NCBI GenBank assembly: GCA_022264855.1
Contig: JABYQU010000048.1
Coordinates: 62,001 to 126,000 of the forward strand
Length of the DNA: 64,000 nucleotides
From: Lenzites betulinus
Taxonomy: Eukaryota > Basidiomycota > Agaricomycetes > Polyporales > Polyporaceae
Direction of reading: 5' to 3'
This document shows positions 1 to 12,024 of the stretch, in pieces. Under the pieces are notes generated by a model, which was given only the letters and a program-made list of their open reading frames with translations, was not told the origin of the DNA and did no database searches. Within the stretch, counting starts at the first letter, position 1, and each line of letters starts with the position of its first letter. A program made the position numbers and the translations under genes.

Positions 1-936
1 GAGAAGCAGGGCCAGTGGCCAGCAGACAGGGTTTTTGCCATAGCAATTGATGTAGAATTTGCCATAAGGTTAAGATATTGGGGAGGAGGCACAGTAACCA
101 CCTTTGTGACAGATTGGATACTGGGGAACACCAGATTGGGTTCTCCGGGGGTGGGTCCTTTACGACTGGCATGAGAGCACATAGCTGTGTTGCAGTACTC
201 ATCTACCCACTCAATTGTAATGCCTAGTTGGGCATATTAGAGCATGACATGGCCTAGGGACAGTGAATCCTTGGCAAAACTGCCCAGGTATACCAGTGTG
301 GTGCTGGTGGGACTGATGGGGTACTGGCCCATGGTGATGATGTGACAGTACAGGCCTGGCAGCAGCTGTTATACCCATAATGTGTCATGAACCATTTAGC
401 TTCCGTAACAATACAAACCATCAGGGCCCGTAATGTGTTACAAAGCTTTGGAGAGTGCCCCGGGGCCTTCCTAATCAGGCAGGCAGCCTGGGGGAGGCCT
501 GTTATCTCCCCAGAGATAACAAATTGGTCCATATCTAACTGATCACTTTCTTATCTTTTTAGATTAAGTCTTTATCCCATCTCTCGGGCCTCTTCCCTGC
601 CTTAATAGCCTTGCTATATGGGCACTCATTTCTCATTTTAGCGCATATCTCCTCTCCTTCTCTGGCTCATAGCTCACTCAGTTTCTACTCAACCAAGCTC
701 TATCTAGGCTTGTTTCAAACATGTTTCAAAGGCAATAAATTGCATATAGGTATTGCTGGAAACAGGTAAGTACTCACACAAGAATCACAGGTGCTAGTAC
801 GGCAATCCAAGCCATGCAAAATAGGCAGTAGCTCAGCTGTTTTGTGTTGTTGCCTTGGTGCTTGAGCTGTATTCCCATCAAGTGGAATGTAATCTGGTTC
901 GAACGAGCCCTCATGTGCACAAATCAGTTGACAGAC
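1..936. other. AT-rich repeat-derived DNA without a recognisable gene
   Basis: No open reading frame here has coding character on either strand. Around 455-520 there is a short inverted copy of the end of the repeat family seen at 28490-29290 and 35053-35810: it shares the GATAACAGGCC stretch followed by a CCTGCCT(A/G)ATTAGG-like end. The rest looks like old transposon-derived sequence. Confidence 0.5.
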
Positions 937-981
937 AGTGGAGCTGCACTTCACCTATTTCTGGATCAGTGCAGCTCCACT
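937..981. repeat. Hairpin with 14-bp perfect arms
   Basis: AGTGGAGCTGCACT at 937-950 is followed by its exact reverse complement at 968-981, with a 17-base loop. It is the first of several hairpins in the leftmost 4 kb. It may be part of a foldback or MITE-like element, but no flanking duplication was identified. Confidence 0.7.
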
Positions 982-1170
982 TCCTATGCTAATAGCTGTT
1001 TTGATTTTGCTTTTGAGACATCCAAACCAGTCAGCATTCATTTTAGATGCCATAATGCCCATATACATCTATTTCTGCACCCAAATATGGTGTGGATGGC
1101 ACATAAGAAAAATGGGTATGATTGTCATACTACCTGTCTTCCTCTGCTAATATCGCAGCCATCTTCAGGC

Positions 1171-1245
1171 GTATTGTGGCACAAAAGGCACCACCAGAAA
1201 GTGGCCAAATGCAGCTTTTTCTCGGTGCCTTTTGCGTGACAATAC
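1171..1245. repeat. Imperfect hairpin with 22-bp arms
   Basis: The arms 1171-1192 and 1224-1245 are reverse complements with about three mismatches. The right arm includes GGTGCCTTTTGCG. The inner loop holds a GCAGCTTTTT stretch related to the AAGCTGC/GCAGCTTT hairpins at 28508 and 36876, which suggests a common non-autonomous element family. No coding sequence is present. Confidence 0.55.
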
Positions 1246-2011
1246 GATCATGTAGCACATCACTATTCATATGTCCTCCTCCCCCCTAGCTACTCACCCC
1301 CTTCTATCTATTCACAGGTACTTTGCTATGCTGTAAAGTCTATAAGCATCTAATGTAGTGTTTACACATATGTAATGATAACTTACACCCATATGTGCTG
1401 CATGCACAACTCAACCGAGCAAAACTGGGCAAAACTGACAGTTTCGCACACTTGTTTCACTACTACATTGCTAGTGTCAACTCCAATATATCTTTGAAGT
1501 ATTTTCATCAATAGCCAATGTATACAGCTTTTGGACAAGCTCAGCAATATGTAAATCAACATAGAACTTGAATTTATGTGCTACAAATCATTTTAGAGGG
1601 ATGTATAGTAATGTATAGTACTTACAGACTTGCAGAAGCTGCCTGAGACTGTCTTAAGATGGTGGGCAGCTACCTGGTCAGTTTTTGTCCTTTCCTCATG
1701 CAATTTTGTATCCATATAGTGGTTCAATATAGTACTAATCACGCAAGCTTATATGACAATTGGTCTGGTGGATTATGCATGGTAAAGATGTACATTTTGG
1801 TTATAGATAAGCAGATTACACATATGAACGGGCTCTGATTGTCCTGCATTTTTGTGTATGAATAGCAATTGCCTATACTAATATGTTAAAGGAGACAGAA
1901 TGTTATTCGAAGCGGTATATATGAGTCTATCGTGAAAACAAATGGTTACTCTGTGTGGAACACAAGATATCGTATTGCAAGGGTTTCTGCAGTCGAATCA
2001 TTGTGCAAGAT
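1246..2011. other. AT-rich spacer, nothing recognised
   Basis: About 770 bases of AT-rich sequence with no coding ORF and no repeat that I could pair with another part of the window. Confidence 0.5.
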
Positions 2012-2052
2012 GCACTGTCAGAATGCGGCACAACATAGTGTTCTGACAGTGC
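2012..2052. repeat. Hairpin with 12-bp perfect arms
   Basis: GCACTGTCAGAA (2012-2023) and its exact reverse complement (2041-2052) are separated by 17 bases. It resembles the other small foldbacks on this side of the window. Its role is unknown. Confidence 0.65.
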
Positions 2053-2348
2053 CATTTGTGCAGTGATACATGCCTAAGTGACCAAGATATGCATTGAGGA
2101 AGGTGGGTAGTAGTTGGACTGCTGCCCACTCTCCTTGACATGTATCTTGGCCATACTTTGTCCAGAAAACATTATGACTATGGCACATAATGTATTAGTG
2201 ACTGAATGAAGCAAGTTTGAGGCAAAACAAATGAAATATGAGCACAGGAGGAGGAGCTGCTCTCCTGCCTGAGGTGGGCAGAGCACAGCTCCACTGATGC
2301 CCTGCTACTATTAGAAAAGGATCACACTATCAGAAGACCAGAATTACA

Positions 2349-2940
2349 ATTGATGAGGAATGAAGAAATCATTTCTTATAGGGTGAGCTTCTAGCCAAAT
2401 TCTGTGACACCAATTTAACCCCATGAAAAACTATTTTGGAACTCAGATGATCTTTCATTAGTTCTCAAATAAGCGCCATATAAAAACTGATATAATGGTT
2501 TTAGGGTTAGGGTCAGCTTCCATTAGAGATTAAGATTAGCCCTTAGTTCTGCCACCCATGCTGTGCTAGTCTGGCCATAGTTGCACTCTAAGCTCTGTGG
2601 GTGGGCACCTGTCTAACCCTAGCTTACACACACAGCTGTAACAAGCTTCTAAAACATTATAGTTCATTAGTATAGGCAACTTCTTATTGTAGTAATTGGG
2701 GTGAATTGTTATTGTGACTATAGTATATGTTCAACAGTGATTATATATATACAGTGCTTATAATAAGCATATTATAATAAGCATAACCATAGTGTTATAT
2801 GCCAAAGCATTGATACACCATTAAATAGACTCTACTCATCACAAGATGCTATAAGTGATGGCAGCTTAGGTTACTTATTAGATACACTGTACTTGTGTAT
2901 TAAAGGCTAGCATATATATTACAGCTATATATGCCAGAGG
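2349..2940 (-). repeat. Copy A of a 592-bp dispersed repeat (inverted to copy B)
   Basis: This 592-bp block matches 24853-25444 in reverse complement over its whole length. I saw no mismatch in the segments compared by eye. Both copies contain TTAGGGTTAGGG (here 2501-2512), and near one end a short palindrome (AGAAAT-ATTTCT) followed by CTTCATTCCTCATCAAT in the reverse orientation. More diverged relatives lie at about 8770-9206 and 40607-41247. It has no coding capacity. It is probably a recently moved non-autonomous element or an LTR-like terminal piece; the superfamily is not clear. Confidence 0.85.
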
Positions 2941-3421
2941 AGATGATGTGGCATACATGCATTTATAGATATAGTTATATAGCCAGCTAAAGGATTGGCA
3001 TAGATTTCTGTGTATCCTATATATAAGATTATACGAGCAGCCAGATGTGACTCTTATAGGTAGAGGTATGTATGGATAGTGTTGCCTATATAATGCATAG
3101 GGGTTCTTAGCCTTCCTCAAACCATGGGCAGGTGTATTTTATCCTATTCTACACTCAATAGAACCTCAGAAGTTGTGGTATGGTGTGGTAAACAACTGAG
3201 GACCACAGCCTAAGGGAACTTTCCAGCCACACCACAAAACCCTAACCCTAAGTATACCACCCTTACAGGGACTGCAGATCATGACATCCTGTAGTGAGAC
3301 ATATGCTATCAGATAGCCCTGGTGTGTAGCTATTTAATGGTATATAATGGCCCATACATTGTGTAGGGAACAGAGCAGGGATCTAGATAGACATTATATT
3401 GTATTTAATGCAAACAAATAT

Positions 3422-3481
3422 GTGCAAATATACATGCTATGATGACACTGTTCAGTGTTATCATGGCATGTATATTTGCAC
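3422..3481. repeat. Near-perfect 60-bp palindrome
   Basis: Arms of 29 bp (3422-3450 and 3453-3481) are reverse complements with only two mismatches and a 2-base centre. A palindrome this compact could extrude as a cruciform. It is probably a foldback element or the joined ends of two transposon termini. It is not a bacterial-type terminator, since the DNA is fungal. Confidence 0.75.
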
Positions 3482-3489
3482 CTATTTGG

Positions 3490-4940
3490 CACCCACTTTG
3501 TTTCACTCATAGCTCAGTGAGTACTTCACCTATAGGCTTGAGAAAGACACCATTAGGGTTTATTTGCAGCGGGGGTGCGCCTGTTGGAGTAGTTCAATTT
3601 GTAAGCTGGAGTAATCACAATTCAGCATCCAAATTTCTACAATCGCCCAAGATGCTGCTCAGCACTTACAGGCACCAACAACAGTGCAGGAAGATGGGTA
3701 TAAATAACATGATAGATTTTATCATGAATTTCACTGTATCTCCAGGACCATTTGGGCGGAAGCGCTGGAATAGACAACATCAGAGGGTTCATATTCTGCC
3801 AGGCGTATGTGTGTGGTAGAGCTCAGTCTTTGACGACCTCTTGCACATTGCCTGTATCCTCCATTACTCACACATATTACGTGCTGTTGGAGCACACACA
3901 CGGGCGCGCCATCCAATGCAAAACTGAGCTCTACCCAGTCTAATCGAAACACGTTGCAAATACACCCTATTGGAAAGCCATAATTGAGGGCTATCAGATG
4001 GTATCTCTATGGTGTGAGATAAATACATAGTATGGTCACAGTAGCGATAATCAGTGTCTATAAGCGACATGGTATTAAGGAAAAACCCGAAAATTAACAC
4101 TTACTTAGTATAGGGAGGTTTGAAGAGAGGTTAGATGAGAGTAAAGAGGTGTAAGCAATAAGTGGATAAGTCTGAGGGGGAAAGCCCTCAGGAGGCTCCC
4201 TATATACATGTGTAGAGGTCCCCCTGGGACCCAGGACATGTCCCCTGGTACTCCTATGAGTAAGCTATGAGTAAGCGCACAACATCATAATGATGTGAGC
4301 ATATGAGTCATCCTCTAGGCCAGGCCCTGCCCTAGGCCTCAGGTCCGGAAAATGAGTAGCCAATCAGATACTGTACTCTACCAGCCAGTTCTAGAATAGT
4401 CCCTATTTAGGCCCTTCCAGCAGTATCTAAAACATATATAAAAAGTGTAGCCCTAAACCTATCTTAGATGTCATAACAGATTAGATTAAACACGCAATCA
4501 GGTGCAAAAATAAGTGCCTGTGTGTGGGAATCTGTAACACATGGGGTCACACACTGTAAGAAACCATAACTTACTAGGGTACAGTGTGCTTATCTAGTGT
4601 ATATAAGTGTCTAAAGAAGCACTCTTCTGCACAAATTAATATTGTTGTGGTCCATATATTCTGACTGTCAATCTTGTAACTGTGGCACAGTTTTATTCTG
4701 TACTCTATATTCAATAATGCAGTCATACCATATATGATCTATACTCTATAGCACACACTGTGGCTAGATATGACACAATCTATGAGTGTGGTAGCTTATA
4801 CATATAATATTGTAATCATCCACCACTATTGATATTAGTTTGACCTTGTTATAGTATTATGTCTTCTTAGATCATTCAAATGTTCTATTGGTGTCTATAT
4901 AAATGTTTATATAATTCTCCAAGCAATACCACTATTGAAT
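3490..4940. other. AT-rich spacer with short local repeats
   Basis: Several ORFs exist around 3440-4100 but overlap one another on both strands and show no protein-like composition. An 11-bp unit (TATGAGTAAGC) is repeated in tandem near 4254-4276. No gene is recognised. Confidence 0.45.
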
Positions 4941-4947
4941 AGCTGTT

Positions 4948-5836
4948 AGTAGATGCCTAAATCTGTTGCTAGTGTGATATATCCTGTGTATCCAGTATGA
5001 ACTCTAGAACTCTAGTATATAACACCACACTATCACTCCAGACAACACCATAATTGCTTCTGTTTTATGCTGGTTACTCCTATACTTGCTCTACCACAGG
5101 AGTATGCCCTCTTACTATTACCTCAGTTGGACTTCTTCTATTATCATATGAAGGCTGGAATTTGTAGTATTGAAGCCTTGATGAGATACCTTATTAATCT
5201 CTGCACCATCTCCTCAATCAACTCATCCAATGCAGAACTCTGGTCAGACTCTTGCCAAGTCTTTTCTGTAACTCCTGTGGACTCTATTCTGAGCCTTCAG
5301 CCTCATCACAAATTAAAGGGTGCAACCTTAGCATTGCCCCAAAATATCTTAACAGCTCTGTGATAGCCTTTGTCCTTATATAAAACTCTAACTAGTCTTC
5401 AGTCTGACCACATCTGGACTCTAACTTTAGACTCTGGCCTTTTCTCCCAACTATAATAGCTGCACTATACAAATATACTATAGGAGAGTCAGATATAATC
5501 AAATGGAATAATGCTGATGAAAATTATCACAAATGCTGGCAATGCCAAAATCATAAGCTTCACCTAAACCATAATTTGGCTATGGGTATATAAACATTGA
5601 CAATAGCAAAAGAAGATGTTGTAATACACTAAGCCATAAAATATGTTTTAAACCTCACACAAATTCCCCACACTCCGCAATCATATCTGAAGTAGTAAGG
5701 GGGAGTACTCCTGTGGTAGAGCAAGTATATAATAACCAGTATAAAACAAAAGCAATTATGGATAATGTGGTGTTCTAGATTTCATACTGGATACACATAT
5801 GATATAGCACTAACAACAGGTTTAGGCATTTACTGA
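4948..5836. mobile_element. Foldback (long inverted repeat) element, about 0.9 kb
   Basis: The left arm (about 4948-5115) and right arm (about 5687-5836) are diverged reverse complements. Both read through ATGCCTAAA(T/C)CTGTTG, then GTATCCAGTATGAA, CCATAATTGCTT and CTTGCTCTACCACAGG in the same order when the right arm is inverted. The centre of about 570 bases has a 98-codon ORF (5067-5363) without recognisable character. The structure fits a foldback or MITE-type element, or two LTR fragments in inverted orientation. No flanking duplication was identified. Confidence 0.6.
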
Positions 5837-6364
5837 ACAGGATGCCTGTGCACCGCAGCAGGTGCCCTCAATTACTCAGACAGCGATGTTGACAGCAATA
5901 AGGCCAATGGCATGTGATATGTTTCCCCTTTTTCATTTCCAAACTTGTTTGTTGCTGCCTACCTTCTTATTTCTTGTGTCCTTTTGACCTGACTGTGTCT
6001 GGGGCTGCTACCATAACCTCCACATGGGCAGAGGGAGCTCAGACTTCCATGAGTGTGTGCCCATAGAATGTATCCCCCCTGTATAAAGAGGGATTATGGT
6101 TACGCTGCAATATGTGTGCCTGTCAGTGCAATCACCGTTGCAAAGTATGGGGTTGTTTTAGAACTTGGTCCCTGCCTCTTGTGGCTGGCGCAGTGGTTGC
6201 TCTCTCCACCCCCTTACTTATGTCTGCGACCCCATGCTGTGTATTGCCTGCCATAGGGTGCAGCCCTAGTCATGTCCTGTCTAAGACATGGTTCTGATGG
6301 GGTCACTAGGATTGTAAGCGAGAGGTCCTAGCAGGTCTTACTGATTCTACTTATGAGTGCGAAT

Positions 6365-6512
6365 CTCAGTCAGACGCGTGTACGCGGGACTAAAGATGTA
6401 TTGAGTACCTATGAGCGCGAATCTAAGGGACGCAAACATAAGTAAGTAACAGGTAAGTGGACAATAAGTAAACAGGGGAGCTCACCTCAGTCAGATGCGT
6501 GTACGCGGGACT
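6365..6512. repeat. Two 27-bp direct repeats, the second inside a hairpin
   Basis: The 27-base unit starting CTCAGTCAGACGCG occurs at 6365-6391 and, with one C-to-T difference, at 6486-6512. The second copy lies inside a hairpin with perfect 10-bp arms (CACCTCAGTC and GACTGAGGTG). The C-to-T difference at a CpG is what cytosine deamination of methylated repeats would give. Confidence 0.65.
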
Positions 6513-6519
6513 GAGGTGA

Positions 6520-7850
6520 GCAAACGGGCTTCTTCGCATATATGTACAAGAGAAAACAAATAAAGAGCCAGTCGGGTCTGGTACATGCATCGGATACGGG
6601 CGGGCAATAACTGTAACCTAACGGGACGGTCGCAAACGTTCGGGGACAGGTTCGGAGGGGCGCGAGGCGGGCACGCGCTTGCGCCAGGTACCGCCGCACG
6701 GAGGGCGCGGCAGGCAGCTTGAACCGCTCACACTACTGAGTCACTACTAGTCATGCAGAGTCATGATCAGGTGGATCATGTTATTCTAGAAGTTATGAGT
6801 TTGACTAATCAGACACCAACAGAATAGGAACAAGCTTCGTTGCCCAAGGGTAAGCTACCATGCAAACTATAAAGATTTCCAAAATGGGATGCAAACAAGC
6901 CACAACATTCGAGAAATGCCACAACAATGCCACAACACCACGGAGGTAAACCACCGCCAGCCGAGTACCCCTACAGGGGGCCCCCAGTTAAGCTTCTGAG
7001 AGTTGATGGTCTGCACTGCATGTTCTCGGCAGGAGAATAGGGTCGAGATGACAACATGTACATTGTTGCTGTAAGGCAGGGTAAATAGAGATAGGGAAGA
7101 GAATGGGGAGGGAGAGACTAGAGTAGAAAGGGAGTGGGTGCCTGTATTTGTCAGGGGTCAGGAGGGCAGAAGGACCCATTTGGATTGGGTTGTCATGGTG
7201 CTGGGTTTATTGTATCTCAGTTCTTGGATGCATTCTGCTCTGATCTGGTTCTTTGTAGGATGCTCTTGGTGACCTTTGTTGGTGGCCTTTGTCAGATATC
7301 ACCTGTCCAGCAAGTGCCAACAGTGGAACTTGACACACAGGGCAAATAACAACAGTGATTAAAACCCAGGGACAGAATATAGAAGGATGAACACAATAGC
7401 AGCAGGTGCAAGATGAGGTTGAATGTGCCAATGCAATGTGGTCATTTCCTTCCCCATGTACAGATACAATTGTGCTCAGGTGGCTAGTTGTCCTCCTCCT
7501 CATTTGTGCACTTTTCCCCCCTGCCAATCGCCCAGTTCTGATCCCGCTGCTCTGAAACTTTGTACATACTGTCCTATGGAATATTGGTACCCTTCTATGA
7601 CTTTGGAAAGCCTGAATTCATATGGGTGCACAGCAATTCACCAATGCAAGTGCAGCCGCTTCCCAGGGCTGTAGCCCCAAAACCAGTCCACTGATTTGGC
7701 TACTATGTGCATGAGTCTAGATCTTGTCCTCCTTGTCCTTGTTGTGCGGAGTCGCAATCCACTGCATCTCCTTTGACATTGACTGGTGGCAAGCACCCAC
7801 ATCTGTACATTACATCAAACTGTTAGCATACAAATAACAACACAGAAGCA
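6520..7850. other. Gene-free stretch of repeat-like DNA
   Basis: The sequence switches between GC-rich (about 6600-6720) and AT-rich parts. The ORFs are short and overlap one another, with no motif recognised. I see no complete gene. Confidence 0.4.
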
Positions 7851-7854
7851 TGAC

Positions 7855-8400
7855 TCACAAATCAAAACACATCTGCAAGCTCCCTGAACCAATGTACCAC
7901 GTCTCTGCACCGTCCAGCGTATCCAGCTGCTGCTGTGTGTATGCCCAGTTTTTCGCGGCCCCGTCGACTGCCTTCGTCCACGCATCAACCACCACGTCAC
8001 TCACCCGGGTCTCGTAACTTTTCATTTCCTCAGACGACCGCGTCGCAAACTGCGTCCCCATAGTGTCCTTTGTCATGAGCACCCTGAACTCCCAGCAGTC
8101 CGAAACCTCCCCCAAGTAAATCTCATTAATCAACTCCATCCAGTCCTTTGTCCTCACAGTGTCCATCTCCGGGGTCACACTCATCTCCTCCAACATTGTT
8201 GCCCACTCCTCCACAACTGCCGGCTCACATTTGTGTCCATCTTCACAAGCACAGCCGCCACTTGTTCACAAGGGCCACCGCGGACATCCTTAGCCCGGCA
8301 CACAGTGCGCACAGCGGGACTCTCTCATGTGAGCCGGCGGGGCGCGCGCCCAAGTCCCACTGCGCGAAGCGCTCGAGCGCCCTTCAAGTCTGTGCAGTGA
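7855..8400 (-). pseudogene. Decayed coding fragment, family not recognised
   Basis: The minus strand has a 119-codon open frame (8214-7855) with protein-like composition (acidic, with regular Trp/Tyr), continuing upstream to about 8400 in broken frames. GC content is higher than in the flanks and third positions favour C/G, as in real basidiomycete exons. No domain is recognised. It is probably the remains of a host gene or a retroelement protein caught in the repeat region. Confidence 0.35.
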
Positions 8401-8769
8401 GCTCATTAGAGATTAAATGTACTATACAAGTGTATATATCACATTAGAACCCCTACAATACATAGTATTGGTGAAAGAGCGAAACAGGGGCGTTGCACAA
8501 CGTCGGGGATGACACTGAGCACAGTGGAGACGCCGTGGGAGGCGGCTAGGGCGCGTTGCCAACAACAGCGGTGATGGGTGCCTTATCTACTACTCAACGC
8601 CACGCGGCTGGCCTTATCAGCTGGAGTTGTCTTATCGGTGTCACCATATCTTTATCAGGAGGGACTACTATCTATAGGCGTAGAGCTCTCTTTCTCTATA
8701 AGGAGCGGAGGGAATTATTCATGCTGTAAGACATTCTATTACTTCACTACATTAGTAGAATAAGCTCTC

Positions 8770-9206
8770 TGAGTATGTGCTGTAAGTACACTAAAGTGGC
8801 TTATACATGGGTATCAATGAGTTGTAAAAGAATATGACTAGTTGTTGTAGTATAGATGATCAATGTGCTTATGTGGCAGAGGTGTAGCCACCTAAGTGAA
8901 GCCCTGTGTGAGCTAGGGTGAGACAAGTGCCCACTCGGAGGGTTTAGCTTGAGACTACACTGAGGCTACAAAGTCGCTAGTATAGCATAACAGGGGAACT
9001 AAGCGCTAACCCTAAAGTTTCTAATGAGTTAGGACCCTAATCCTAGGTCTATTAGAACAGGTTCTATGTGATGTCTATTCTAAATCTAATCCAAAGCTAT
9101 TGTGATTTAATTTTTTTTTCCCACGTACATCAATTTGTGTTTCATCAGTTGGCTGAAATGTCTCCCCATAAGAAACGATTTCTTCATTCCTCATCAATTA
9201 TAATGT
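8770..9206 (+). repeat. Diverged relative (copy C) of the 592-bp repeat family
   Basis: The last part (CCATAAGAAACGATTTCTTCATTCCTCATCAATTATAAT, described in pieces: CCCCATAAGAAACGATTTC then TTCATTCCTCATCAATTA) matches the end of copy B. The middle shares the GAGCTAGGGTGAGACA(A)GTGCCCAC order and a CTAACCCTAA unit. It is closer to copy D (40607-41247) than to copies A and B, so the family has at least two subfamilies here. Confidence 0.65.
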
Positions 9207-9239
9207 GCTGTCGGTCTTCACTCCTCCAAATGCTGCGGT

Positions 9240-10770
9240 ATCATGCAGGATCTCAGTGCCATCCACCACCTCTTCTGCGCTCCCTCCAGCTCGTACAACA
9301 ACCTCATGCAAGTTGATCCCATTGTTGACCCTGATGTGCACAACCCAGGCAACATAAATGATGTCGACCACAAGCTCAATGTGCAGTATGCCCGTCACCT
9401 ACCTCCCCATGTGCAGTATGCCCGTCACCTACCTCCCCTCGAAGACGTCGCCTACACCTCCTACCCCCATTTCTTCTCCAAGAACATCGGCCAGTGGCAG
9501 GCCGACGGCGTGATGCAGCCCATGATGCCTCTCATCCGCTCCCTGTCCAACGACCTCTCTCGCCCTCACTCTGGCGGCAAGGCCATCGTCGCACTGAATT
9601 CCAGTGCTACAACACCATCACCCACAGCACCCACTTCAGTGCACGCCATCACCTTGCGCAAAAGGGCATGCTCACTGTGACGTCTGCTGGGCCCACGCTG
9701 AAGGCTCATAACACCGCCGACAAGCTCTTCGGCAAGGTCACCTACAGCCTCCCCCACAAACACCTTGTCAACCATCTCCTTCTTGGCTCTGACAACTGCC
9801 TGCGTGTCGAGAACAACTTCCTCGTTGACTTCGACCAGGTCGTCAAACAGCTCGCAGGCCACCGCCGTCACGGGCAGCTCGCAGACCACCGCCACGTCCA
9901 CCCCCAGCATGCCCAACCCCATCTACATCGAGGCGATCAGCATCCTCGAACGTCTCCTCAACTACAACTATACCGGCGCAGCAAAGGTCCTCCCTGCCGC
10001 CTCATAATGGAGCTCTGGCCCCTCCGCAGCATCATGGAGACCGGATTCCCCGCATCGTACGGACATCCTCCATTGATTGACGAGCTTACTCACCGCCCAC
10101 TGGTCTCCTCCCGCCGCACACAGGAGATCACGTACGGTCAGCCGCATTTTGTGGTCAGTCCTTTCCCCGCTTCGTCTTAGCACCAACTCCATCTTGCTCA
10201 CACATGTCCGTCCGCACAGGCCTACGAGACCCTGCTCTACATGAAGGTTGCCATCGCTCGCATGCCAAAGACGCGCTGGGCCGATGCATCCAGCCTCGGA
10301 CGCGAATTCCGCCTCCTCGCGGACATCGTGATCGGCGCATTCGTCAAGGACCTCCTTCAGCCCATCTCCTCCCAGGTGCGCGCAGAGATCGACCCCATCC
10401 TCGCCGACCGTGGCCACAACAACTTGCTGGCCGCCCGCACGCGCCGCGTCACTCTCCGGAAGTGGCTCGAAGTTGAACACCCGTTGGACTGGGGAGTGCA
10501 AGCGGACAATTGGTGTCTCGCAATCAAATTGAGGTGGCGCGCGGTCTGGCCAAGTCCCCCTGTGGGCAGATGTTTGTCAAGGACTTGGTCGACATCCTCA
10601 TCTACATTGCCTCCACTTCCGGCCTCCGCAGCATCCATCCACCGGTGTGGAACAAGGGCCAGTGCTGTATGGCACTCGGGATGCTGGTCCCACTGCAATC
10701 ATCCCTCTGGGAAAGTATGAGGGGGGTATCTTGGAGATTCCTCAGCTACAAGCCAGGCGGTCTTGCACTA
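9240..10770 (+). pseudogene. Broken host-type gene, product unknown
   Basis: GC-rich, codon-biased sequence with protein-like stretches in successive frames: 9243-9600, then a shift to the frame of 9600-9850, then 10204-10500. Intron-like signals lie between them, for example a CACAG acceptor near 10220. The readable parts include YPHFFSKNIGQWQADGV and KTRWADASSLGREFRLLAD. A 30-bp tandem duplication at 9381-9438 adds ten in-frame residues. I do not recognise the family. Frameshifts and stops indicate a pseudogene, or one copied by a transposon. Confidence 0.45.
9381..9438 (+). repeat. 30-bp tandem duplication in the broken gene
   Basis: Two adjacent copies of a 30-base unit (starting GTGCAGTATGCCCGTC) at 9381-9410 and 9411-9438. 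The unit is a multiple of three and keeps the frame, repeating the peptide VQYARHLPP. Confidence 0.85.
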
Positions 10771-10779
10771 TACTCATGT

Positions 10780-12020
10780 ACTGACTGATTGGTATAGATG
10801 TGGCCCAGGGGCTGTTTTCTAAGCTTATGCTGAACCCTTGGCCCATATAATAGGACCTTGGACTACAACTGCAAATGACCCATTCACTGGTTGCTCCCCT
10901 GGGAGGATTGGCAATGTCTTTTTCACCAGAAAAGATATCAGAGAGGAGCCAGGATGGGAAAGAAAGACAGGGTATGGTAAACATTGTCAATGGCTGTATA
11001 TAGCCTTCTCTGAGAAACACATGTTAGCTTGTGCCATGATTGCATGAAGAAAGGAACAGAGGCCCTCACAGAGCTGGACGCGACAGTTCACAGTGCAATA
11101 TTTCTATCCCTGGATTGTTTCACACACACAAGGGCTTGATGGAACTGTGCTACCAGGACAATTCTAGGGATCACCTGTGCATGTCCTCATGCCATGCAAG
11201 CCAGGCAAGATATTGCCCATCAACCCCATTGTTCAGACAGTGCATGCAGTTGCTTGTACAATTATCAGCTCTCAGTTGTTGGGATTGGGGGGATGAACAC
11301 AGTCACTTGACCCTGGCACTAGACCATGAATTGGTGAATGTTGTGTGGAGGGCTGCCTCAACTTCGCAGTGGAAAGGCGCTGCTAGCCGAACGAGGCTTG
11401 GGAAATTGGAATGGACGGAGGAGGGAGTTCACCTCCAAACAAAGGTTGAGCGTACATAGGTCCTGTTATTGTAGCACAATGAACGCACTGTAGGAAGCTG
11501 TAAGTTGTGGGGGCTTGACGGATCCAGGTGGGGACTGGGTACATGTATCCCATAGAAGGGGGCATCTGGTGGGCGCCCTCTGAGGTGCACTAGGGGCGAG
11601 AGCAAGTCATGATTGAGGATAGATTCTGATGATCTTCAGGCCATCTTGTGCCTCTTGTTATAAATGTTTGAGGTCCTTATTGCAGAGCCCTTTGTTTTGA
11701 TGACTCAGTCATCCTCTCCATGTGACTAGGTATTGGCTGCCTCTGCGTGCCGGCTTCCGGTGATTAATTATGGCTTTGATTTCCCATTCTTCAAAGCCTT
11801 CAACCATCTCTGATAGGGGAGACATATAATTGGGGCTATGTTCACGTGTGGTTATGATTGATGACAAACACAGAAACTATTTCTTATGGGTGACCTTTCA
11901 GCCATCTGATGAAACACATATCAATATATGTGGAAAAAATATCATATCCCAATAGCTTTTCTTACATTTCAAATAGATGTTGCATGGAATCTGTTCTAAT
12001 GAACCTACACTCCGATGCAT
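10780..12020. other. AT-rich spacer, no gene seen
   Basis: ORFs such as 11040-11459 lack coding composition. Near 11850-11900 there is a weak resemblance to the end of the 592-bp repeat family (CTATTTCTTATGGGTGACC). Nothing else is recognised. Confidence 0.4.
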
Positions 12021-12024
12021 CCTT

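Noticed and set aside
890..915. tRNA T-arm-like GGTTCGAAC
   Set aside because: No matching acceptor, D or anticodon arms could be paired around it.
2497..2515. A true chromosome end marked by TTAGGG units
   Set aside because: Only two units in a row, inside a dispersed repeat and flanked on both sides by other sequence. These are interstitial, not a telomere.
6365..6512. CRISPR-like spaced direct repeats
   Set aside because: Only two copies 121 bp apart in fungal nuclear DNA, without further repeats or associated genes.
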